DNA of 64,000 bases, taken from NCBI GenBank assembly GCA_964462635.1, contig CAYWYJ010000001.1:31782-95781 (forward strand), given 5' to 3'. Of this stretch, positions 19,271-26,676 are shown in pieces. Position 1 is the first letter of the stretch. Each line of letters begins with the position of its first letter. The translations under genes were made by a program, and so were the position numbers. A model generated the notes under the pieces. The model was not told the origin of the DNA, ran no database searches, and saw nothing but the letters and a program-made list of their open reading frames with translations. This DNA is from JBFMAI01 sp964462635 (GTDB lineage: Bacteria > Planctomycetota > Phycisphaerae > UBA1845 > Fen-1342).

Positions 19271-22200
19271 TCAGCCGGAGCTTCGCCCGCTTGTGCCGCG
19301 GTTCGTGCTCCCGCTGGCGACGCCCATCAGCAGGAAGCTGATGAGCCAGGTGGCCCCGAACGTCGCTAGCCCGGCCAGCGCGGCCGCCCCGACCGGCCGC
19401 GCCGACACGCGTTCGACGGTGATCTCGCCCCGTTCGACGCGGTCGGGCTGCGCCTGCCGCTGCCGCAAGGCGTTGAGCTCGGCCTCGACGTCCGCCTGGC
19501 GGCCCTCGAGCCAGGCGATCTCCGCGGCCCGCTGCTGGGCCCGGACGGCGAGCTCGCCCCGGCGCCGGGCCGCGTCGTCCAGGTCGCGGAGCGTTCGCAG
19601 CGTACCCATCAGGCCCGTGACCGCCTCCTCCCGTCGACGTTCCAGCGCCCGGACCCCCGCGCGCAGTTGCTCGACGGCGGCCGCGTGCGCGTCACGGGCC
19701 GCCAGGTCCGCCGCGAGCTGGAGCTGCTGCGCCACGGCCTCCCGACGTTGCGCGACGCGCATGCGCAGGCCGCGCAGCTTGCGGTCGTGCGCATTCAGCT
19801 CGATGTTGTCCGTGGGCGAGATGCGGGCGGCGGCGGCCTGGAGCGCCTCACCGGCGGCGGCCAGTGTTGCGTGCTCGCTGCGCAGCACGGCGCCGACGAC
19901 CACCTGCCGCGTCCCGCCGCTGCCCACGCTGTCCAAGCCGTCGATGCGGGCGCCCAGCTCGTCGACCAGGGCGACGACGGCATCCGCCTGTCGACGGGCG
20001 GCATCGGCCGCCGTCGTCTGCTGATTCACGAGCGCCGCGGCGTCCTCGCGGACATCGAGGTTGCGGGCGGCGTCCAGCCAGGCGTGCCACTGGGCCAGGA
20101 ATGACCCAAGCTGCGCCCGCGCGTCGGCCACGTCCGCGGCACACGCCTCCAGCCCGGCGCGGATGTCGGCCGGGGGCTCCATCCCTTGCTGCTCCTGGAT
20201 GACGCCGGCCAGTTTGCCCAGCGTCTGGTCCACCCGCTTGGCGGGGTCCACCAGTTGGAGCATCGCCACCGCCAGCTCCGTGCGGTATTGCAGCGCGACG
20301 GCGCGGTACTCCTCGCGGTCTTCGCGGTAGATCGCGTCCTGCTCCAACGCCCGGTCGATCTCGGCCGGCGACACCGTGCCGCGCGGTACCTCCGCCGCCA
20401 CCAGCGCCGCCAGTTCGCCGCGCTGCCCTTCCAACGTTTTGGTGATGTCCGCCAACTCCGCTTCCAGCCGCTCGGCCCGGGCGGCGGCCTGTCGACGGGC
20501 GTCTTCGTCCGTGGCGGCAGGCGCGTCGGCCGCCTCCGCGGCCTGTTGCCGACGCAGCTCCTTAAGCGCCGCTTCCAGCGCGGCCCGGCGAGAAACCAGG
20601 TCGTGCAGCGCGGCGGGCGCGTCCGCCCCGACGGCCCCACTTTCGACCCGCCGAACATAGGCGTCGGTCGCCGCACGAAGGAGGCGATCGGCCCCGTCCG
20701 CTCCCGCGCAGGTCAGCGTCAGTTGCAGCACGGGCTCGTCGGCCGCGGCCGGCGCGGCGACGCGGTTCTGTTCACACGCTTCACGCCAACCGACGGCCAG
20801 GCCCTCCGGGCCAGCGGCCAGCAATTGAGGGTCCAGAAGCTGGGCCCGGTGTCGTGCCGCCGCGTCGGACCACGTGGCGTCCGCGGTGGTGATGCGCAGC
20901 GCGATGGCGGCGCGATAAGTGGCGGGGTGTGTGGCCAACCAGCCCAGGGCGGCGACCAGTGCCGCCGTCGCCGCCACCACCGTGGTCCGCCGCCTCCAGT
21001 ACGGCGACAGACCCCGGCGGTCCGCGAGCGCCGTGGCAGGCGTGCTTCGGGTGGCCGCCGCGGTCCGCGCCGCCAGCTCGCGTTGACGATCGAGATCGGT
21101 CTGGGCCGCCGCCCGCGCCGCCTCCAGCGCCTGGCGCTCCATTTCGAGCGACAAAGCAGTCTGCCGCGCCTCGGTCTCGCGGTTCTCGGCTTGTTCGCGG
21201 AGGGCCAGGGCTTCCGCGTTTTGGCGTTGCGCTTCGGCTTGTATCTGTTTGGCCTGCTCGATCGACGCATCCAGCGATTCGCGGCGCGTCTCGAGCTCGG
21301 TCTCCCATTGGGCCAGACGGTCCTTCTCCGCCTCCAGGGCCGCCAGCTTCTCGCGGAATTGTGCTTCCCGTCGCGCCAGTCGCTGGGCGCGTTCCTCGGC
21401 GGCGGCCTGCTGCTGTTCCAGCGTCCGCCGGGCGGCTTCCACTTCGTCGTGTTGACGTTGCGTGTGGACTTGCTGGTTGCGGCCCTCCTGCCACCGGCGG
21501 TCGAGGTCCTCCTGCTTCTTGCGCAGCGCCTCCTGCGCCGCCTTGAGCTCCTGCGCGACCTGCTCGATCCGCCGACGCTGCTGTCCCAGCTCGACCCGCT
21601 CGATTTCCAGCGTGCTCTTGCGTTCGTCCAGCTCGGCCCGCTGCCGCGCCAACTCGGCCCGTTCGGGCTCCAGCGCCCGCCGGGCCTCCTCAAGCTGCCG
21701 CCGCTCCTCGGTCAGCCGCTGGCGCTCGGCGTCGAACTCGGCACAAGCCTTCTCCAATTGGGCGTGCCGCTCGGACAGCCGCTTGCGCTCGGCCACCAGC
21801 TCGTGCGACGCCGCCTCAAGCTGGTCCCACTCCCGGGCAATGCGGGCCCGCTCGACCTTGACCTCGCCGGCGGCCCGCTCCAGCTCCGTCCGCTCGTGTT
21901 CAAGCCAGTCGCGCGCGACGCTGAGCTCGCCGTGATGCTGCTCGACCTCCGTGGCCAGCACTTCGCCCTGCTTGAGTCGGCGTTCCAGGGCCGCCTGCCG
22001 CTCGGCGAGCTCGTGTTCGGCCTGCTCCAGGGCCGTGGCCCGCGCCTCAAGCTCGGCTTGCCGCTGGTCCGTTTCGCGCCGCTGGCGGGTGATGTCCTGC
22101 TGGGCCCGCTGGACGCGCTGCCGGAAGTCCGCCTCCTGTTGCGCCAGCGCCTTGGCCCGCTGTTCGAGCACCTCCCGCTGCCGGGCCTCCCACGCCCGCA

Positions 22201-22624
22201 GACGCTCGGCGCGCTGCCGCGCTTGCTGGATGCGCAGCGCCAGGTCCGTCCGCTGCTGCTCCAGCTCGACCTGCTTCGCACGCAGTTGCTCCCCCGCCTC
22301 CCCCAGCCGCGCCCGGCGGGCCGAAATCTCCACCGCCTGCGCGTTCAGCTCGGCGGCCTGCTGGGCGAGCCGGCGCTGCACCTGCTCCAGTTCCGCGACG
22401 GCCGCCTGCCGGGCCTCCCGCTTGAGCTCCAGGTATTGCCGGTCAAAGTCCTGCTCCCGGCGACGGAGCTCCAGCTCCCGCGTGGTGATCTGGGCCAACC
22501 CGTCGCGGATGTCACGCACGATGTGATCGACGGGGGCGGCGGCCGACACCGGTTCCGACGCCGCCGCGCCGCTCTCCGCCGTCGGCGGAGCGTGGACTTC
22601 AGCATCGCGTGAGCCGGTGGTCAT
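19271..22624 (-). CDS. Giant coiled-coil protein with Wzz/chain-length-determinant-like C-terminal half
   Basis: 1117 residues from the ATG at 22624 (MTTGSRDAEV). Residues about 30-520 are nearly unbroken coiled coil rich in E, R, Q, A and L, with no Cys. A transmembrane helix follows (VVAATAALVAALGWLATH, about 550). Then comes YRAAIALRITTADATW, a further helical and coiled region with LHDLVSRRAALEAALKELRR, and a second membrane helix near the end (AAALAGLATFGATWLISFLL). TM - beta start - periplasmic coiled coil - TM is the layout of Wzz/GumC polysaccharide co-polymerases, so regulation of surface polysaccharide length or export is possible. Here a long N-terminal, presumably cytoplasmic, coiled coil is added. 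No tyrosine-kinase domain is seen. Confidence 0.75.
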   Translation of the reverse strand: MTTGSRDAEVHAPPTAESGAAASEPVSAAAPVDHIVRDIRDGLAQITTRELELRRREQDFDRQYLELKREARQAAVAELEQVQRRLAQQAAELNAQAVEISARRARLGEAGEQLRAKQVELEQQRTDLALRIQQARQRAERLRAWEARQREVLEQRAKALAQQEADFRQRVQRAQQDITRQRRETDQRQAELEARATALEQAEHELAERQAALERRLKQGEVLATEVEQHHGELSVARDWLEHERTELERAAGEVKVERARIAREWDQLEAASHELVAERKRLSERHAQLEKACAEFDAERQRLTEERRQLEEARRALEPERAELARQRAELDERKSTLEIERVELGQQRRRIEQVAQELKAAQEALRKKQEDLDRRWQEGRNQQVHTQRQHDEVEAARRTLEQQQAAAEERAQRLARREAQFREKLAALEAEKDRLAQWETELETRRESLDASIEQAKQIQAEAQRQNAEALALREQAENRETEARQTALSLEMERQALEAARAAAQTDLDRQRELAARTAAATRSTPATALADRRGLSPYWRRRTTVVAATAALVAALGWLATHPATYRAAIALRITTADATWSDAAARHRAQLLDPQLLAAGPEGLAVGWREACEQNRVAAPAAADEPVLQLTLTCAGADGADRLLRAATDAYVRRVESGAVGADAPAALHDLVSRRAALEAALKELRRQQAAEAADAPAATDEDARRQAAARAERLEAELADITKTLEGQRGELAALVAAEVPRGTVSPAEIDRALEQDAIYREDREEYRAVALQYRTELAVAMLQLVDPAKRVDQTLGKLAGVIQEQQGMEPPADIRAGLEACAADVADARAQLGSFLAQWHAWLDAARNLDVREDAAALVNQQTTAADAARRQADAVVALVDELGARIDGLDSVGSGGTRQVVVGAVLRSEHATLAAAGEALQAAAARISPTDNIELNAHDRKLRGLRMRVAQRREAVAQQLQLAADLAARDAHAAAVEQLRAGVRALERRREEAVTGLMGTLRTLRDLDDAARRRGELAVRAQQRAAEIAWLEGRQADVEAELNALRQRQAQPDRVERGEITVERVSARPVGAAALAGLATFGATWLISFLLMGVASGSTNRGTSGRSSG

Positions 22625-22932
22625 TCGGCGGCACGTCCTCGCTGGGTGGCGGTCACACCGGTGTCGGGCCGGGCAATGCGGCGCGTCCCAGGCCGGCCCG
22701 GCGGGTACTCCCGGCGCGCCGGGACCGACGGCGCGGCCCGGGCTAAAGCGCCTATCCGAACCCCGCACGCCAGTGCGGGGCCAAACGGCCCACCACTTGC
22801 GTGGTGGGTTCTGATAGCGGCTCTCATTGTACTAACGGTCGTCCCGCGGGCGGGACCGCAACCGCGCATTTCTTGCCCGCATGTGCTGCGCCAGACCCCC
22901 GACCGCCCGTCGCCCCCGGAGGCCGCGGGACA
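22625..22932. other. Intergenic region with family B repeat
   Basis: 308 bases between two minus-strand genes, dominated by the repeat at 22749-22820. TACAAT (minus, 22831-22826) just outside the repeat is a possible -10 box for the coiled-coil gene but lacks a good -35. Confidence 0.4.
22749..22820. repeat. Family B double-hairpin repeat, copy 1
   Basis: CGCCTATC, then hairpin CCCCGCAC-gcca-GTGCGGGG (22761-22780), then hairpin CCCACCAC-ttgc-GTGGTGGG (22789-22808), ending TTCTGATAGCGG. The outer ends GCCTATCmGAACC and GGTTCTGATAGCG are inverted relative to each other. Other copies are at 44026-44094, 48241-48312 and 58755-58825. Confidence 0.9.
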
Positions 22933-23634
22933 TCAGGTCGCGGGGGTGCCGTCGCGGACCGCCCCGTCGTGGAGTTCGACCTGCCGTTGGCACCGCTGCG
23001 CCACGTTCGGGTCGTGGGTCACGATGATGATCGTGCGGCCGGCGGCGCTCAGTTCGTCGAGCAAGCCGAGGATCATCTGGCCGGTGCGGCTGTCGAGGTT
23101 CCCGGTGGGCTCGTCGGCCAGGAGAATCGCGGGATCGTTCGCCAACGCCCGCGCGATGGCCACCCGCTGCTGCTGCCCGCCGGACAGCTCGTGCGGTCGG
23201 TGCGCGATCCGGTCACTGAGGCCGACCTTGGCGATCAGCTCCTCGGCCAGCGCCCGCCGACGTCGCGGCGGCACCCCCAGGTAGTACAGCGGGGTCTCGA
23301 TGTTCTCCAGAATCGTCTGCGTGGGGATCAGGTTGAAGCTCTGGAAGATGAAGCCGATCCGCTTCCCGCGAATGTCCGACAGCTCGTCGTCATCCAGGCC
23401 GGAGACATCCACCCCGTCGAGCCAGTACGTCCCTGACGTGGGGCGATCCAGACAACCCAGGACGTTCAACAGGGTCGACTTGCCGCTGCCCGACGGGCCG
23501 ACGACCGCCGTGTACTCCCCCCGCCGGATGCTCAGCGAAACCCCGCGCAGCGCCGGCACCTCCACGCCGGCGGCGGGGCGGTACAGCTTGACCACCTGTT
23601 CCAGGCGAACGACCTCTTCGTCCCGCGGCGGCAT
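22933..23634 (-). CDS. ABC transporter ATP-binding protein, MacB/LolD type
   Basis: 233 residues from the ATG at 23634. Walker A GPSGSGKST, Q-loop FIFQSFNLIP, signature LSGGQQQRVAIARAL, Walker B LLADEPTGNLD and H-loop IVTHDPN are all present. The sequence class (LDGVDVSGLDDDELSDIRG, TILENIETPLYYLGV) is that of ATPases working with MacB/FtsX-like permeases in lipoprotein release or peptide/antibiotic efflux. No permease or adaptor is adjacent in this window: downstream is the coiled-coil protein, upstream a divergent gene. The partner must be encoded elsewhere. Confidence 0.9.
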   Translation of the reverse strand: MPPRDEEVVRLEQVVKLYRPAAGVEVPALRGVSLSIRRGEYTAVVGPSGSGKSTLLNVLGCLDRPTSGTYWLDGVDVSGLDDDELSDIRGKRIGFIFQSFNLIPTQTILENIETPLYYLGVPPRRRRALAEELIAKVGLSDRIAHRPHELSGGQQQRVAIARALANDPAILLADEPTGNLDSRTGQMILGLLDELSAAGRTIIIVTHDPNVAQRCQRQVELHDGAVRDGTPAT

Positions 23635-23848
23635 GGCACTCCTCACCCGCGTTGGGCCGGCCGCCACAAATCGGCACGGCCCGAGGTGCCGGATAGGGTA
23701 GCAGCTTTGGGTGGCCCTGGCGCCCCCAAGATCAAGGGCGGGGCACCGAGCGCCGGGGAACCCCTGTTGAGGATTGCGGCCGGCGTCTTACAATCGTCGG
23801 CGCTGCGGTACCAGAGATGGGGTGCTGCGGCGTCGATGGAGGCCTGTG

Positions 23849-24643
23849 GTGGCGGTGCGCAAGAACCGGCCGGTGCTGTTCGAGGTGGTGGCCAAGACGC
23901 AGCGCACCCGCCGGCGTGGCCTGTCGCTATGGTCGGCGACGCCATCCACGGCCCCACCACCTGCGCCCCCGTCTCCGGCCGCAACGCCGATGTCGCACGA
24001 GCCGCCGGCCGAGTCCCCGTCGCGACCGCGGACGTTCTCCGTCGCGACTGGTCGCGTGCACTTGGCGCTGGGCTGGTTGCACCTGACGGCGCTGGGGGTG
24101 TTGGCGGTCGTGATTCTGGTCGCCGTGTACCGGGCAGGGGCCCGCAGCGGTCAGCCGCCCGCGCCGTCGACGGGCGAGTTGGACTTCCTGATGGCGGAGC
24201 CACCGCGGACGACGCCGGAACCTCAGCCGACGGCGGCGCCGCCGACGCCGGCCCGCGGCCGCCCCGGGGGTGCGGTGGTCACGCCGTTGGCCCCCTTCCC
24301 GGAGCCGCCCCGGGCCGCGGAGCCGGCGGCGACCGAGAGCGGTCCCCCGACGGAACCGCCCGGGGAGTCGTTCGCGTTCGTGGCCGACTCGTATTACGTG
24401 GTGGCACAGCACTTTCCGCGTCGGGCGCGGGCGGCGGCGGACGCGGCCCGTGATTTCCTGCGGTCCAAGGGGATCGAGTGCGTGGTCCACGGGGGCGCCG
24501 GCGACTGGATGCTGGTGGCCACGCAGCGGTTCGCCACCGAGCGCGACGCGGCCCGCCTGCAAGCCCGCATTCGCGAGCTGGGCCGTGAGTACTTCGTCAT
24601 TGGCCGCTACGATTTCAAGGACGCCGCCGCACGCAAGTTCTAG
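23849..24643 (+). CDS. Inner-membrane protein with SPOR-like C-terminal domain
   Basis: 264 residues if the GTG at 23849 is used, which sits 6 bases after GGAGG (23838-23842). Upstream TTG 23774 and GTG 23855 are alternatives. A positively charged, proline-rich cytoplasmic segment (MAVRKNRPVLFEVVAK at the start) precedes one transmembrane helix (LHLTALGVLAVVILVAVYRAG), then a Pro/Ala-rich linker. A C-terminal 75-residue domain (SYYVVAQHFPRRARAAADAA, GDWMLVATQRFATERDAAR, YFVIGRYDFKD) has the beta-alpha-beta spacing of SPOR domains, which bind denuded peptidoglycan. The SPOR call is by pattern only. It is the first gene of a run leading to dapB. Confidence 0.65.
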   Translation: MAVRKNRPVLFEVVAKTQRTRRRGLSLWSATPSTAPPPAPPSPAATPMSHEPPAESPSRPRTFSVATGRVHLALGWLHLTALGVLAVVILVAVYRAGARSGQPPAPSTGELDFLMAEPPRTTPEPQPTAAPPTPARGRPGGAVVTPLAPFPEPPRAAEPAATESGPPTEPPGESFAFVADSYYVVAQHFPRRARAAADAARDFLRSKGIECVVHGGAGDWMLVATQRFATERDAARLQARIRELGREYFVIGRYDFKDAAARKF

Positions 24644-24696
24644 CTCCACGTCGGCGGTCGCCCCGCGTGCCCGTACGGTCGGCCCCGGACGTCCTG

Positions 24697-25023
24697 ATGT
24701 CCCTACCCCCCACCAGTCCGCGCCTGGAGCAGCTTCGGCGACTCGCGGCCGCATCGCCCGATGACCCGCTGACCCACTACGGGCTGGCGCTGGAGTACAT
24801 GGGGTTGGAACGCTGGGACGAGGCGATCGCCGCCTTCGACGAGACACTGCGGATCGACGCCCGGTATGTGGCCGCATACTTCCAGAAGGCCCGCGCGCAA
24901 CTGCGGCAGGGCCGGCGCGGCGAGGCGGCGGCCACGCTGGGAGCCGGTATAACGGCGGCCGAGGCGAAGGGGGATGCCCATGCGGCGGCGGAGATGCGCA
25001 AGATGCGGGAGGCCCTCTCATGA
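24697..25023 (+). CDS. Tetratricopeptide-repeat protein
   Basis: 108 residues from the ATG at 24697 (MSLPPTSPRL); an in-frame GTG at 24667 is an alternative. Three TPR-like helical hairpins: DDPLTHYGLALEYMGLERWD, EAIAAFDETLRIDARYVAAY and FQKARAQLRQGRRGEAAATL. No signal peptide, so cytoplasmic, probably a small protein-protein adaptor. Its stop overlaps the dapB start by four bases (ATGA at 25020-25023), so the two are translationally coupled. Confidence 0.8.
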   Translation: MSLPPTSPRLEQLRRLAAASPDDPLTHYGLALEYMGLERWDEAIAAFDETLRIDARYVAAYFQKARAQLRQGRRGEAAATLGAGITAAEAKGDAHAAAEMRKMREALS

Positions 25024-25817
25024 GCGCGACGCGGTTGGCCATCGCGGGGTGTACCGGGCGGATGGGAACCACCTTGCTCCGCTTGGCCGGCGCCGACCCG
25101 CGCTTCCAGATCGTGGCGGCGGTCAGCGAGCCCGGTGACGCGCGTTGCGGCGAGGATGCCGGTCTGGTCGCCGGCGTGGCCCCGCTGGGGGTGACGGTGG
25201 GCACGACGGTTCCGTCGGCGTGCGACGTACTCATCGAGTTCACGTCGCCCGCCGGTTGTATGGCGTGGACGCAGTGGTGCGCGGACCACGGAGTGGCCCT
25301 GGTCAGCGGCACGACCGGGTTGTCGGATGAACAACACGCCCGCCTCCGCGAGGCCGGCCGACGCATCCCCCTCGTGTGGTCGCCGAACATGAGCACCGGC
25401 GTCAATCTCATGTTGGCCGTCGTGGAGGACCTCGCCGGGCGGCTGGATGAGATGTGGGACGTCGAGATCTGCGAGACGCACCATCGCCGCAAGATCGACG
25501 CTCCCAGCGGGACCGCCGGCGCGTTGCTCGACGCCGTCTGCCGCGCCCGCGGGCACTCCCCCGCCGACGCCGCCGTTCACGGGCGTCGCGGCGCGTGCGG
25601 ACCCCGGCGGCGTGGTGAGATCGGCATGCACGCCATTCGCATGGGGGCCATCGTGGGCGAGCACGAGGTCCACTTCACCACGGACGACGAATCGCTGACG
25701 ATCCGACACCGGGCGTTTGCGCGCGATGCGTTCGCGGCCGGCGCCCTGCGGGCCGCACGCTGGGTGGTAGGTCGTCCCCCGGGCCTGTATGGAATGCGGG
25801 ACGTCCTCTTCGGGTGA
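25020..25817 (+). CDS. dapB: 4-hydroxy-tetrahydrodipicolinate reductase (DapB)
   Basis: 265 residues, normal length. It reduces the dapA product with NAD(P)H in the lysine/diaminopimelate pathway, so it feeds peptidoglycan and lysine. Visible: nucleotide-binding GCTGRMG at the N-terminus, FTSPAGC, SGTTGLSD, SPNMSTGVNLM, and the substrate/catalytic segment ETHHRRKIDAPSGTA with His and Lys. The C-terminal HxVxF equivalent is HEVHFTTDDESL. It overlaps the TPR gene by four bases. No dapA is nearby. Confidence 0.96.
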   Translation: MSATRLAIAGCTGRMGTTLLRLAGADPRFQIVAAVSEPGDARCGEDAGLVAGVAPLGVTVGTTVPSACDVLIEFTSPAGCMAWTQWCADHGVALVSGTTGLSDEQHARLREAGRRIPLVWSPNMSTGVNLMLAVVEDLAGRLDEMWDVEICETHHRRKIDAPSGTAGALLDAVCRARGHSPADAAVHGRRGACGPRRRGEIGMHAIRMGAIVGEHEVHFTTDDESLTIRHRAFARDAFAAGALRAARWVVGRPPGLYGMRDVLFG

Positions 25818-26160
25818 CGGGACCGACGGTCTGACCGCCGCATGGGGCACTCCGGTTATGGGCGGCAGGACGGGGCCGGTCTGCTGCCACGGTTCCGATA
25901 GCCGCTGCCACTTCCGCGAAAACCAACCGCGCGCGACCGGGCGCGCTCGCATTTTGGGCGGGCGTCATAAGCAGGATTTGCGCCGGCCGGTTTTCCGGCC
26001 CGTTGAACACGGTTCCCCCGCGTGCCGAAGAGCACAACACTGGGCGGTCCGTTGGGGAAGCCGCCCCTGGAAATCCGGAGGCGGAACCGGCAAGCGGGCC
26101 GCGCCGCGCGCGGCCGTGCGCCGGTCCCGTCGGACAACGCCGGGGAAGGAGAAGCACCGC
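25818..26160. other. Intergenic region, nothing recognised
   Basis: 343 bases between dapB and the PilZ gene. No convincing ORF, repeat or riboswitch-like structure found by eye. AAGGAG at 26146-26151 is the ribosome-binding site of the next gene. Confidence 0.5.
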
Positions 26161-26538
26161 ATGTTGACGCGGTATCTGGACAGAAGACGGTACATTCGCG
26201 TACCGGCCTCGGGCCCGGTGCGCTGGCGGTCTGGATCGCACGAAGGGCACTGCGAGATGTTGGACATCTCGCCCGGCGGGGCCGGTCTGCGCATGTCCGC
26301 CCGCCGCGCCGGCAAGGTCGGCGAGTATCTCACCCTGGAAGTGGACCTCGCCCCCAACATGACCTGGCGGATCAGCTCGCACGCCCGCGTGGTGCGCCGC
26401 GCCCTGGATGACGACGGCATGTGCCGCATCGGCGTGGAGTTTCAACCGCCCGTGAACCTGGAACCGGCGGCGGAGACGCTGGCCCGCGCGCTGGCCGCGG
26501 CCCGCGGCCAGGCCAATCTGCCCCCGCGCGGTTCGTAA
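26161..26538 (+). CDS. PilZ-domain protein
   Basis: 125 residues from the ATG at 26161, supported by AAGGAG at 26146-26151; the frame is open further upstream without coding character. A single PilZ domain with both c-di-GMP-binding motifs intact: RRRYIRVPASGP (RxxxR) and MLDISPGGAGLRM (DxSxxG), followed by a beta-barrel pattern ending RIGVEFQPP. It is probably a c-di-GMP effector acting on motility, polysaccharide or transcription partners; the target is not evident from context. Next gene downstream is convergent. Confidence 0.88.
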   Translation: MLTRYLDRRRYIRVPASGPVRWRSGSHEGHCEMLDISPGGAGLRMSARRAGKVGEYLTLEVDLAPNMTWRISSHARVVRRALDDDGMCRIGVEFQPPVNLEPAAETLARALAAARGQANLPPRGS

Positions 26539-26676
26539 TCGCCCGCGGCCACGGACCGGCGGCCCGGGGCCTTGCGCCGTCAACGATGTCGTGGTCAACG
26601 GCCCGTCGGGTTGACTGCCGGGCGCTGACCAATGCCAGGGGACGCGACGACGAAGGCGCAACCGCTTTGTGTCCGG

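Noticed and set aside
20186..22612. Long Leu/Arg-rich plus-strand frame opposite the coiled-coil gene
   Set aside because: It mirrors the repetitive coiled-coil codons on the other strand. There is no ribosome-binding site, and the coiled-coil frame has two membrane helices at sensible positions.
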